Source of the DNA: Mycolicibacterium chitae
Lineage (GTDB): Bacteria > Actinomycetota > Actinomycetes > Mycobacteriales > Mycobacteriaceae
Assembly (NCBI RefSeq): GCF_900637205.1
Contig: NZ_LR134355.1
Location: 930,001-994,000, forward strand
Direction of reading: 5' to 3'
DNA length: 64,000 nucleotides
Positions within the stretch are counted from its first letter, which is position 1. Each line of letters opens with the position of its first letter. Below the pieces are notes generated by a model. The model did not search any database, was not told the DNA's origin, and saw nothing but the letters and a program-made list of their open reading frames with translations. Position numbers and translations under genes: made by a program. This document shows, piece after piece, positions 38,169 to 45,863 of the stretch.

Positions 38169-39214
38169 GCACCTACGGCCTGTCGGTTCTCGGCGCGGAT
38201 TTGAAGTCACTGGCCCAGACCGCCCAGGCCGCCGACGCGGCCGGGTTCGACGCCGTATGGGCCTCGGAGTTCTACTCCCGGTCCGGATCGATCTCCATGG
38301 CCGCGATGGCCAACAGCACACAGAACTGCCGGATCGGTTCCTCCATTCTCTACGGCGTCGGCCGAAGCCCCCTGGTGCTGGCCACCGAGGCACGCGATCT
38401 CGACGAACTCTCCAACCGACGACTGGTACTCGGCATCGGCAACGGCACCAAACGGATGATGAGCGACTGGCACGGCGTGCCCGACACCTCCGCACCCGCC
38501 CTGCGGATGGAAGAACTCGTGATGCTGCTGCGCCGGATCTGGAACCTGCATGAAGGCCCGATCCATCACGAAGGCCGTTTCTACAGAATGAATCTCACCC
38601 CTACCGGCGACGTGGGACCCCCCAGCCGGCCGATCCCGATCGTCACTGCCGGTGTCCGGCCCCGGATGTGCGAGGCGGCCGGGCGGGTGGCCGACGGCCT
38701 GGCCGGACATCCCCTGTTCACCACCACCTACGTCGAGGAGATCGTCCGGCCCGCTATCGCCAGGGGTGCCGCGCACACCGGCCGCGACCCCAATGACGTG
38801 GAAATCATTTCCATGGTGATGTGCGCCATCCACGACGACGTCGAAGTCGCCAGGCGCGAACTGGCGCAGCAGATTGCGTTCTACTCCTCGGTCAAATCCT
38901 ACGAGACGGTACTCGATGCGAACGGCTTCGCCAGCGAAGGCCGAACCATCCGAGAAGCATTCGCCCAGCGCGATTTCCCGGCGATGTTCGCCGCGGTGTC
39001 CGACGAGATGATCAACACCATGGGTGTCGCCGGGACGGCACACGAAGTCCGTGAACAACTGAGACGCTACGACGGCGTCCTCGACCACATCATGCTGTAT
39101 TCACCCTCGGTCGGCATCGCCCCGGAACGCGTGCAGCAAAACCTCGACAGCATCATCCGGGAATGCTCGCCCGCCTCGATGTCGCCAGGGCGGTCCGGTC
39201 CACGTCCAACCTAA
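38165..39214 (+). CDS. LLM-class flavin-dependent oxidoreductase
   Basis: 349 residues of the luciferase-like TIM-barrel family, probably F420- or FMN-dependent: ADAAGFDAVWASEFYSRSG at the N-terminus, LATEARDLDELSNRRLVLGIGNG (about 77-99) and GRVADGLAGHPLFTTTYV. Mycobacterial members are mostly F420-dependent reductases or dehydrogenases. Coupled to the upstream tetR and divergent from the P450, so they likely act on the same molecule; its identity is unknown. Confidence 0.9.
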   Translation: MSTYGLSVLGADLKSLAQTAQAADAAGFDAVWASEFYSRSGSISMAAMANSTQNCRIGSSILYGVGRSPLVLATEARDLDELSNRRLVLGIGNGTKRMMSDWHGVPDTSAPALRMEELVMLLRRIWNLHEGPIHHEGRFYRMNLTPTGDVGPPSRPIPIVTAGVRPRMCEAAGRVADGLAGHPLFTTTYVEEIVRPAIARGAAHTGRDPNDVEIISMVMCAIHDDVEVARRELAQQIAFYSSVKSYETVLDANGFASEGRTIREAFAQRDFPAMFAAVSDEMINTMGVAGTAHEVREQLRRYDGVLDHIMLYSPSVGIAPERVQQNLDSIIRECSPASMSPGRSGPRPT

Positions 39215-39256
39215 TCCACGTATTGCCGCCCACGTCGACCCGTCGCCGCCTCCGCA

Positions 39257-39721
39257 TTAGTCGGTCTGCCGCGCCGACCCCGCCGATGATTGCGTGGCGC
39301 TGTTGACGATGTTGGCGTCGTCGGTGTCGGGGAGGTCATGGCGGACCACGCGTACCCGTCCTTGAGGCAGGCAGGCCATGTAGCCGTGGCGCATGCCATA
39401 GAGCTCCCACGCTGTCTGTTCAGCGTCGGGATCGACATCGATGCGATGTCCGCGCGAGAACCCCAGGTGTAGCCCTCCATCGTCGCCGGACCAAGCCTGG
39501 GTGCACACCGCGCCGGCGAGGTTCAGCAGTGGGCGTTCGTGGGTCGCGATCCTGAGGGGGTCAATACGCACCGCCTCGATGGGGTAGGTGCCGACGGCAG
39601 GAAGGGTCAATAGCAGGGGGCAGGAGATCACGATTTCGTTGTAGTCATCGAAATCCAGAACCAGGCCTCCACGTATCGAGAGGCGTTGTACGACAAGGTT
39701 TTCGATCCATTGGGTGTACAT
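39257..39721 (-). CDS. DUF6188-like protein
   Basis: 154 residues. Small beta-rich protein: QRLSIRGGLVLDFDDYNEIVISCPLLLTLPAVGTYP (split near residues 13-48), then HLGFSRGHRIDVDPDAEQTAWELYG. I recall this pattern from DUF6188 proteins of mycobacteria; function unknown. It has no signal peptide. Its promoter carries copy 2 of the composite motif (39772-39798), 51 bases before the ATG, placing it in the same putative regulon as mmpL. Confidence 0.75.
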   Translation of the reverse strand: MYTQWIENLVVQRLSIRGGLVLDFDDYNEIVISCPLLLTLPAVGTYPIEAVRIDPLRIATHERPLLNLAGAVCTQAWSGDDGGLHLGFSRGHRIDVDPDAEQTAWELYGMRHGYMACLPQGRVRVVRHDLPDTDDANIVNSATQSSAGSARQTD

Positions 39722-39771
39722 GGCAGTCTCTTTCGACGCATCGTTGAGCCGTATTTACAAAGAGTGCGCTA

Positions 39772-39798
39772 GGTAGCGCTGCGATACTAGTAGTATCG
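39772..39798. promoter_or_regulatory. Composite operator before the DUF6188 gene (shared motif, copy 2)
   Basis: On the minus strand CGATACT-N4-GTATCGC-N2-CGCTACC, identical to copy 1 at all 21 defined bases. On the plus strand its core is CGATACT-AGT-AGTATCG (39782-39798), a perfect 17-base inverted repeat directly abutting the preceding tetR stop. Confidence 0.7.
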
Positions 39799-40470
39799 TT
39801 ATCGGTTCGCGGTGGGCCTAGCGGCGCTGGTGACGACGCGCCTGGTGGCTCGGTCAATGCGGTCGCGGGTGTCGGCGGCTGTCGCGCGGTGGCCGCTGAA
39901 GGCCACGAGGTTGGCCAACCAGATGTCGGAGATAACGCCAGCGACGTGCAGATCGGTGGGGGTGGGCTCGCCGCCCCTGAGCGTGCGGGCCAGCAGGATC
40001 TGGATCTCATCGGCGGCGCGGTCGAGTTCCGCGGCGGCGCGGGTGTCTGCGACGGCGAAGGCCCGTGTCATGGCCGTCGTCAGCCATGGGTCGCGCTGCC
40101 AGCGGTCATGCAGATGCGCGGTGAGCCGTTCGAGCCGTTCCAGCGGTGTGCCGTCACCGGCTGCCCAGTCCCCGGCTGAGTCGAGTCGACGGAATTCACG
40201 CGTCAGCGCTGCTACCAACATGTGGGTTTTCGCCGGGAAATAACGGTAAAGCGTGCCGACGGCGATGCCGACTCGCTCGGCAACGGTCCGCATCTGGACC
40301 GCCTCGTAACCACCCGACGCAGCCACGGCCAAAGCTGCATCCAGAATCGTTTCCCGGCGCTGTGCGGAGGCGCGCGAGCGCGACGCGGTAGCGGCCCGCT
40401 TCTCTGCAGCGACCGAGTTCGCTTCCGAGCGTCGGGTTTTGCCGTGGCTGCGGGCCTGAGGGAAAGTCAT
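39799..40470 (-). CDS. TetR-family regulator, KstR-like
   Basis: 223 residues. After a basic Ala/Ser/Arg-rich N-terminus (1-38), the HTH ILDAALAVAASGGYEAVQMRTVAERVGIAVGTLYRYFPAKTHMLV is nearly that of KstR, the cholesterol-catabolism repressor, and similarity continues (REFRRLD, AMTRAFAVADTRAAAE, GVISDIWLANL). It is a KstR paralogue rather than KstR itself: the familiar KstR operator is not seen here. ATG overlaps the thioesterase stop (ATGA), so the two form an operon behind motif copy 3 and it is my best candidate to bind all three copies. Confidence 0.9.
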   Translation of the reverse strand: MTFPQARSHGKTRRSEANSVAAEKRAATASRSRASAQRRETILDAALAVAASGGYEAVQMRTVAERVGIAVGTLYRYFPAKTHMLVAALTREFRRLDSAGDWAAGDGTPLERLERLTAHLHDRWQRDPWLTTAMTRAFAVADTRAAAELDRAADEIQILLARTLRGGEPTPTDLHVAGVISDIWLANLVAFSGHRATAADTRDRIDRATRRVVTSAARPTANR

Positions 40471-40982
40471 GACGGCCCCGGGTTGAGACCGCCGCGGCGC
40501 GAGAACTGCTCCAGAAGATCGCCGAAAGCGCTGACATCGCCGTGTGCGGCGAAGTGCTCAGGGCTGACTACGACGAACACTGCACTGGCGGTGAAGCGGG
40601 CGAGCCCATCCTCACCCCTGCCTGTGGCCGTGACATGCAGCGCCCGTCCTTCACGAGAGGTGATGTGGGCAGTAATCCGGTGGGTCTGATGCAGCGGCAC
40701 CGGCCGCAAATATTCCACCGTCAGGGTGCGGGTCACCGCCGGGGTGCCGGCGATCCACAATGTGAAGCCCAGGACGTCATCACAGGCGGCGGCCACCGCC
40801 CCGCCATGGGCCAGGCCCGGAGCCCCGATGTGGCGCTCGTCGAACGTCACATCGGTGTACACCGCGTCGCCGCTGCGATGCACCACCAAACGCAGTCCAT
40901 GAGGGTTGTCCGGGCCGCAACCCATGCACGTCGTGGTGTGCGAGGGCAGCCGCTCCGGCGGCAACACGCTTTCGGGCACCAT
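40467..40982 (-). CDS. Hotdog-fold thioesterase, upstream of KstR-like regulator
   Basis: 171 residues from ATG 40982 (MVPESVLPPERLPSHTTTCMGCGPDN). The GCGPDNPHGLRL segment and the GAPGLAHGGAVAAACDDVLGF helix (HGG plus Asp) mark a PaaI/4HBT acyl-CoA thioesterase. The frame is open to 41051, but that extension would run through the composite operator and has no homology; GGAGG sits just before this start. Its stop overlaps the downstream tetR (ATGA). Confidence 0.88.
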   Translation of the reverse strand: MVPESVLPPERLPSHTTTCMGCGPDNPHGLRLVVHRSGDAVYTDVTFDERHIGAPGLAHGGAVAAACDDVLGFTLWIAGTPAVTRTLTVEYLRPVPLHQTHRITAHITSREGRALHVTATGRGEDGLARFTASAVFVVVSPEHFAAHGDVSAFGDLLEQFSRRGGLNPGPS

Positions 40983-40989
40983 CACCCTC

Positions 40990-41016
40990 CAATACGAGCG
41001 GTTTCGCTGCGCTACC
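40990..41016. promoter_or_regulatory. Composite operator before the thioesterase-tetR operon (shared motif, copy 3)
   Basis: CAATACG-N4-GTTTCGC-N2-CGCTACC: 18 of the 21 defined bases of copies 1 and 2, with the same spacing. It ends 67 bases from the divergent tetR at 41083 and starts 8 bases from ATG 40982. Confidence 0.6.
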
Positions 41017-41037
41017 GTTAGTACCACACTGCTAGAC

Positions 41038-41050
41038 TGCTGTGACAGCA
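41038..41050. promoter_or_regulatory. 13-base palindrome before tetR 41083
   Basis: TGCTGT-G-ACAGCA is a perfect inverted repeat with one central base, 33 bases upstream of the tetR GTG. Possible autoregulatory operator. Confidence 0.35.
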
Positions 41051-41082
41051 TCGCGTGAAAGATCGACCGCCGAGGTGAATGA

Positions 41083-41775
41083 GTGAGCGACAGTCAGTCA
41101 GTGCCAGTCCCTGACGACGACGTGGACCCTCGGCGCATCCGGTCACGCACCCGGCTGCTGGATGCTGCTGCAACGCTTCTGAGCACCGGTGGGGTGGAAG
41201 CAGTCACCATTGATGCGGTCACCAAAGCATCCAAAGTGGCCCGAACCACGCTGTACCGCCACTTCCACAGTTCGTCGCATCTGCTCGCAGCCACGTTCGA
41301 ACGCCTGCTTCCACAAGTGACCACTCCGGCACCGACCAGCGGACCCCTCCGTGACCAGCTGATCGAATTGCTTAGCCGCCAAGCCGCTCTCTTCAACGAC
41401 GCGCCGCTGCATGTCACGACACTCGCCTGGCTCTCATTGGGGCCCACCGGCTCCACTAACGAAGCGGATGAGCGCCACACATCCGGGGCGCTACGGGCCC
41501 GAGTCGTTGACCAATACCGTCAACCATTTGACGCCATACTCACTAGCCCGAGAGCACAAGCCCAACTCGACGACTTCGACCGGGAACTGGCGCTCTGCCA
41601 ACTCGTCGGACCACTCGCCTTCGCCCGAATGACCGGGCTTCGCACCATCACTCACAATGACTGCGTGAACATCGTCGATGACTTTCTGGCCGCCCACCGC
41701 AAGACCGACAGCGACGCCAAAGAGTCGAAGACCGCCACCAAGAAGACGGGCCGCCCCGCGCGCTTAGCTCGCTAG
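41083..41775 (+). CDS. TetR-family regulator
   Basis: 230 residues from GTG 41083. HTH: RLLDAAATLLSTGGVEAVTIDAVTKASKVARTTLYRHFHSSSHLLAATFE (about 23-72). The C-terminus is a Lys/Ala-rich basic tail (KESKTATKKTGRPARLAR), unusual for TetR proteins and possibly aiding DNA binding. Divergent from the thioesterase-tetR operon. It is the last gene of the cargo block. Confidence 0.88.
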   Translation: MSDSQSVPVPDDDVDPRRIRSRTRLLDAAATLLSTGGVEAVTIDAVTKASKVARTTLYRHFHSSSHLLAATFERLLPQVTTPAPTSGPLRDQLIELLSRQAALFNDAPLHVTTLAWLSLGPTGSTNEADERHTSGALRARVVDQYRQPFDAILTSPRAQAQLDDFDRELALCQLVGPLAFARMTGLRTITHNDCVNIVDDFLAAHRKTDSDAKESKTATKKTGRPARLAR

Positions 41776-42263
41776 GCAGAACGAAATCACAGCGTCCAGC
41801 CGGCTGGTCTTCGGACCCTTTTCGCCTTCTCGCAAATCGCGTCGGCGATGGCATCGAAGGACCGTTCGGTGCCATCATCGGCGAGGCCGTGCGCGCAGAT
41901 TCCATGGGCATCCGCGTGACGATTCGTGCCGGCAAAGTGAGTGCACCACCCCAGTGTTCGGACCGCCGTTTCCCGCGTTGAGAACTCTTCCCCCTACGTC
42001 CGTGAGGTGTCTCGCGGGCAACTCCTCCCATCCGCGGTCTCGCACTGCTTGGGGCGCGGGGTGTCCGCGCCGCGGATCTTTACCCGAATATCGTCCGTCG
42101 TTAAGTGATCGTGCTGGCCCCGGAGTGCAAGAGGTGTGTGCCTGTCTGGCCGTTGCCGCTTGGCCGTGCGTGAAGGCGGCAACACGCCCTTGGAAACGGC
42201 ACGTCGGGATCACGTGCGGTTGAGTAGCCCTCGGGGAGCCTGTCGGTGGCTCGCTTTACTTTG
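41776..42263. other. About 490-base gap without a supported gene
   Basis: Several frames are open on both strands (for example minus 41875-42213) but none shows a domain, a good ribosome site or coherent codon use. This is the junction between cargo and element backbone. I see no IS inverted repeats in it. Confidence 0.45.
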
Positions 42264-42313
42264 GGCGAATATGGCTGTGGTGGTGGCCGCCGACAGGAGC
42301 GGGGTCCTATCGT
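42264..42313 (+). promoter_or_regulatory. Island promoter A: activator-type motif plus -10, leaderless gene
   Basis: A 23-base motif (42264-42286; core CGAATATGGCTGTGGTGG) is followed 21 bases later by a -10 TATCGT (42308-42313) and 6 bases later by GTG 42320. The same motif, spacing, -10 type and leaderless start recur at 42700-42756. Confidence 0.7.
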
Positions 42314-42319
42314 TCGGCC

Positions 42320-42637
42320 GTGGATAGGAAAACGCGTACCGACAATGCCGACGCCGAACGGGAGTTGGCCAATATGGCCGATGGCGTGATCCTCACACGT
42401 GCACTGGCTGGCGTTGCCGAGGTGAAAGTGTGGAAGCTCGAGACTCTCTCGGCGGCTGGCGATGACATCGATGACCATGAGCGCGTTGAGGCTTCGGCGG
42501 AACTCACCATGTCTCTGTGCACGTACAGCAAGCAGGTGAAGCAGATGGTTGATTCCGGACAATCGTTGGCCGACATCGCCCACCTAACGGGCCTGGAAGT
42601 CGATGAGCTTCGGCTGGCTGTGTCGTACGCGCCTTGA
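42320..42637 (+). CDS. Small island protein with C-terminal HTH-like helix pair
   Basis: 105 residues from GTG 42320 (leaderless). Mostly acidic and helical. The C-terminal QSLADIAHLTGLEVDELRLAV (about 80-100) reads like a sigma-70 region 4/Hin-type helix-turn-helix and resembles the segment LTFAQIAELVGVDVREIQAQL of the next gene, so the two may share a domain. No known family. Co-regulated with the next gene by an identical promoter arrangement. Confidence 0.65.
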   Translation: MDRKTRTDNADAERELANMADGVILTRALAGVAEVKVWKLETLSAAGDDIDDHERVEASAELTMSLCTYSKQVKQMVDSGQSLADIAHLTGLEVDELRLAVSYAP

Positions 42638-42699
42638 CCGGTGGCTACATAGGCCTCGGGGCTGTGCCTGTTGGCGAACGCACACGAATCTGGGTTGTA

Positions 42700-42749
42700 G
42701 GCGAATGTGGCTGTGGTGGTGGACTATTTCGTCCGTCGGTTCGTAGGTT
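42700..42749 (+). promoter_or_regulatory. Island promoter B: same motif and spacing as promoter A
   Basis: The motif (42700-42722; core CGAATGTGGCTGTGGTGG) differs from promoter A at one base. TAGGTT (-10, 42744-42749) follows after 21 bases and ATG 42756 after another 6. Confidence 0.7.
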
Positions 42750-42755
42750 GCAGGC

Positions 42756-43622
42756 ATGGGAGCGAACGAGAAGCTGAAGGCCCGGTATCGGGCGGTCGAA
42801 CTGCAGCGCAAGAAGAATGCTGAGCGGGCTCGGCGGGATCGCGCCAATGCGTCCGATGCCGAGTCGATCCGTGCAACGCTGCATAGAGTCGGTGCTGTTG
42901 ATTCATGGGAGCGCAAGCGTTTTGACCAGGCGGCGGAGAACATCCGTGCTGATGCCGTAAAGCGCAGGGCCGGTCACTTTCGTGGTCTGCAGGCGCTGGT
43001 CGGGCAGATGCGTGGTCGTGGTCTGACCTTCGCGCAGATCGCTGAGCTTGTCGGTGTCGATGTCCGTGAGATTCAGGCACAGCTGCGCCGGGCCGGGGGC
43101 GAGGGTGGACATGATTCGGCAGTCTCCCCGGCAGCACGTTCGAGAGCTGCTGATGTCGTACCCGAAGGCGCTGCAGTCAACGATGATCCGATCTGTGATG
43201 GTGTTGAAAGAAATGAGAGCGAGGGCGGCGCCTACGATCCGACTCGGTGTGTCCGCTGCGATGCGGTGATGCTCGATGAGGACGCCACTCCTAGACGTGG
43301 CCGACGCCGGCTGTATTGCTCGGATACGTGTCGTCGGGACGCATCGGCGGCCCGTATCGCCGCACAGCGATACGGGGCGCCGATTCGCGTGATCGAAGTC
43401 CCGAAAGCCGCTGCATCGCAGAAGCAATCTGCGGGAACACCCGAGCCGCACCGGCCCGTCGCACCGGTGGATGCCGCCAACAGCGTCCTGGACGATGGCG
43501 AGGCTTTACGCGGGTTGCTTACTCGCTTGGCAGAGCAGGCTCGGCTCAAGAAACTTGATCGTGCCACGCTGACGGCTGCCCGTGACCTGTCCAATGCCGT
43601 TCATCCGCGCCGTAGTTGGTGA
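42756..43622 (+). CDS. Island DNA-binding-type protein with HTH and Cys4 zinc-finger-like segments
   Basis: 288 residues, leaderless ATG 42756. The N-terminus is very basic (KLKARYRAVELQRKKNAERARRD region, about 6-30). An HTH-like segment LTFAQIAELVGVDVREIQAQL lies at about 90-110. Then CVRCDAVMLDE and YCSDTCRRDASA (about 164-195) place two CxxC-type pairs typical of a zinc ribbon. The C-terminus is helical. I know no family; it looks like a regulator or DNA-processing accessory of the element. Confidence 0.7.
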   Translation: MGANEKLKARYRAVELQRKKNAERARRDRANASDAESIRATLHRVGAVDSWERKRFDQAAENIRADAVKRRAGHFRGLQALVGQMRGRGLTFAQIAELVGVDVREIQAQLRRAGGEGGHDSAVSPAARSRAADVVPEGAAVNDDPICDGVERNESEGGAYDPTRCVRCDAVMLDEDATPRRGRRRLYCSDTCRRDASAARIAAQRYGAPIRVIEVPKAAASQKQSAGTPEPHRPVAPVDAANSVLDDGEALRGLLTRLAEQARLKKLDRATLTAARDLSNAVHPRRSW

Positions 43623-43626
43623 GAAG

Positions 43627-44088
43627 TCATCTGATTCGGCGAGGGCCATTTCTATGGGAACGTCGTGCGGCGGGACTGCACCCGGTCATGCTCGCGACGG
43701 TACGGCCAGCGGTGTGCGTAACCGTCTGAGCGAGGTCATCGGCTAGGTACTCGATTCTGGCCTCCAACTCGTAAACGGCGTCCTTTCGTGCTTTGGTGAT
43801 CATCGTTGATGCGTACTCATGATGAGGCAAGTACCCGTTCTGCCGGCCGAAATCGTCGATCATGACGTCGATGGCGTCGTCGAACCGGGTGGCCAATCGT
43901 TGGGCTTCGGTGTCGGCGCGTTCCTCGATGAACTCATCGCGCTCGTCCGGGGTCCAGGATGGCGGGAACCGCAGATGCGTCCGGTATAGGTCGCGGATCG
44001 CCGCATCAAGCCGGCCGGAGAATACGATCTCGGGCCAATCGCTGACCGCGGCAGTGGCCAAGTTCTCCAGGTCGTCATCAAGGCTCAT
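43627..44088 (-). CDS. Acidic helical island protein of unknown function
   Basis: 153 residues from ATG 44088, with GGGAG 8 bases upstream. Sequence is acidic and helix-rich in the first two thirds (DDDLENLATAAVSDWPEIVFSG, DERDEFIEERADTEAQRLATRFDDAIDV split by spacing), with a basic Arg-rich tail (RRSHRNGPRRIR). No domain recognised. Same strand as the ATPase gene and downstream of it, so perhaps in the same replication operon. The longer frame to 44298 is low complexity. Confidence 0.6.
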   Translation of the reverse strand: MSLDDDLENLATAAVSDWPEIVFSGRLDAAIRDLYRTHLRFPPSWTPDERDEFIEERADTEAQRLATRFDDAIDVMIDDFGRQNGYLPHHEYASTMITKARKDAVYELEARIEYLADDLAQTVTHTAGRTVASMTGCSPAARRSHRNGPRRIR

Positions 44089-44167
44089 CGCAGCTGCTCC
44101 CTCTCGGCTGCTCCTGATACTGCCTGCAGGCACCGACAGCTCGTCGAATCTGGACCGCGGGGTGCCG

Positions 44168-44506
44168 TTATGCGGAGAGGTCGTCGCGGCGCTCGTCGGC
44201 GCTAGAAGGGGTCGGGTTCTCTCGGGCGGGCGCTGCGGGGGGACTGGGCCGTAGCAGCGAGGGACGCGAGGGCTGCGAGGCTTGATGGGCAGCCACATCT
44301 TTGTGTGGTGGATAGATGGTCCACAGCAGGACGTTGCGGTGGTTGCGGGCTCCGTCGTTCTCGATCGCCCATCCCAGGTTTCGCAGCGCCGGCGCGTGTC
44401 TACGGAGCAGGCTTGTCACATCGCGGCCGTTCTTGGGCCATTCCTTGGGGCGTCGCCAGTGATCGCCTGTCGGGGTGAAGAGGGCGAGCAGGTCGACACC
44501 GGACTG
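44168..44506 (-). pseudogene. Out-of-frame C-terminal domain of the island ATPase
   Basis: Near 44499-44506 the ATPase frame changes: the adjacent frame reads GVDLLALFTPTGDHWRRPKEWP...RDVTSLLRRHAPALRNLGWAIENDG. This is the coherent continuation of the protein (winged-helix-like end), while the annotated frame becomes SPVSTCSPSSPRQ and stops at 44416. Adding one base near 44503 restores a continuous protein of about 520 residues. An ATG at 44419 overlaps the ATPase stop as ATGA, so separate translation of the tail is possible. Confidence 0.7.
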
Positions 44507-45729
44507 TCGCGCAGCGGTTCTAATATGTGGTGGCGCAGCTGTTCGATGAAGAGATCGCCGGACAAGCTGTCCTCCGCGAGCTGATCTGCGCGGGACATGT
44601 AGCGGCGTAAGCCATGAGTCGACAAAAGTTCGTCGACGGCCGCCAGCACGCGACCAAAGTCCGCCATGCGTGGCGCATCATCGACCACGATGGTTTCGAG
44701 GCGTTGATGAACGGTGGCGGCCAGGTTGAGGAGCCCACTTAAAATGCCTGGTAGAGCCGTGCGCCACTGTTGTCGCAGAGTGGCCTCAGACTGTCGCATG
44801 TGGCGTTCGATGCGTCGCAGATCAACCATTGCCATGCGTTCGGCGAGGTCGGGACGTATTGCGCCGACGTCGATGCCGTTAACGATGATGCAGCGGCGGA
44901 ACTTGATCACTGCGAGGTCCGCATCGGTGTAGAGCGCGCGTTTGACGTTGCCGTCGCCTGTCGCAGCTCGACACAGCGAGTCCGACAACCACGGTGGGAT
45001 CGCGGACAAATTGTCCAGGGCCACTACCCAGGAACCGGAGGCAGCGGTCACCCACGAGTCGGCGTCGCGGGGCGCCTGGCGCACTTCAATAGAGGAGGGG
45101 TCGATGAGATCGACCAGCATGCGCGTCGTCGTGGTTTTGGCGCTGCCTTGCTCGGCGAACAGCGCCAACACAGGGTGCGGGACATCGCACTGGACGAGCG
45201 CAGCGATGAGCACTGCAAGCAACACGGGTTGGTCCTCGACGGCAACGTTAACGAAGTTCCATAGCTTGTTGACGTCACCGTTGGCGGGTGGGAGAGGCAT
45301 CTCGGCGGTCAGCGCTGTCCGCAAGAACCGAACCGGAGCTGAGTCGGCGACTGTCCATCGACCCTGGCCGATGCGGATGACCTTTCCGTCTTGTCGGCCG
45401 GTGTCGATGTAGCTCGTGCCGTGGTGGTCGGCGATGCGCAGGTGCAGTTTCTCCGGGGGCTGGTTGGCGGCCAAGCCTTCGAGGACCAGGGTGGCGTCGG
45501 TGAGGGCCTGGCCGCCGGCAACGGTCCCGGTGTCATTGAAGTACCGGGAGGCGAGTTCGGCGCGCAGGCCAGCTTTTCCTGCGCGCAGTAGTATCGCCAG
45601 ATGGGGCCGGCTGCGTTCGGCGCCGAAGGGCTTGCCGTCTTCGGAAACTCCGAGGAGATAGCGTTCTTGGGCCATAGTGACCAGGCGTGCGGCGACGGAT
45701 TTCTTGTCATTATCTGCGTTGCTGCTCAT
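44416..45729 (-). CDS. P-loop ATPase of a plasmid/phage replication type, C-terminus frameshifted
   Basis: 437 residues from ATG 45729 (a TTG two codons earlier is possible). The Walker A is LFAEQGSAKTTTTRML (about 193-208), followed by a Walker B-like SWVVALDNLSAIPPWLSDSLCRAATGDG and an arginine-finger region FRRCIIVNGIDVGAIRPDLAERM. This is the layout of P4/SF3-like or DUF927-type helicases found on actinobacterial integrative elements, so a role in unwinding the element for replication is inferred. The last about 30 residues are out of frame. Confidence 0.75.
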   Translation of the reverse strand: MSSNADNDKKSVAARLVTMAQERYLLGVSEDGKPFGAERSRPHLAILLRAGKAGLRAELASRYFNDTGTVAGGQALTDATLVLEGLAANQPPEKLHLRIADHHGTSYIDTGRQDGKVIRIGQGRWTVADSAPVRFLRTALTAEMPLPPANGDVNKLWNFVNVAVEDQPVLLAVLIAALVQCDVPHPVLALFAEQGSAKTTTTRMLVDLIDPSSIEVRQAPRDADSWVTAASGSWVVALDNLSAIPPWLSDSLCRAATGDGNVKRALYTDADLAVIKFRRCIIVNGIDVGAIRPDLAERMAMVDLRRIERHMRQSEATLRQQWRTALPGILSGLLNLAATVHQRLETIVVDDAPRMADFGRVLAAVDELLSTHGLRRYMSRADQLAEDSLSGDLFIEQLRHHILEPLRDSPVSTCSPSSPRQAITGDAPRNGPRTAAM

Positions 45730-45820
45730 AGGCAATCAAGCCTGTGGTGCTTCCGCAGGCTGGCATGACGGGTTAGTCTCATGGGGAACTTCCGTTTTGG
45801 GTAATCGGGTGGTTCGAACG

Positions 45821-45849
45821 AAAGGCCTCGGCTAGACCCCGAGGTCTTT
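45821..45849. terminator. Symmetric stem-loop between excisionase and ATPase genes
   Basis: AAAGGCCTCGG pairs with CCGAGGTCTTT (one G-T wobble) around a 7-base loop, with A- and T-runs at the outer ends. It looks like a rho-independent terminator usable in both directions, 15 bases after the excisionase stop. Confidence 0.65.
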
Positions 45850-45863
45850 CTCATACGTCGGCG

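Noticed and set aside
39772..39798. Terminator after the KstR-like tetR
   Set aside because: The inverted repeat lacks a T-run and the same 27-bp composite occurs at two other promoters, so an operator explains it better.
39799..40470. Calling this regulator KstR itself
   Set aside because: HTH similarity is high, but the N-terminus differs, the gene is on a mobile island, and no KstR-type operator is visible around it.
41875..42213. Minus-strand hypothetical gene between cargo and backbone
   Set aside because: Low-complexity product without a ribosome site or recognisable domain; left as a gap.
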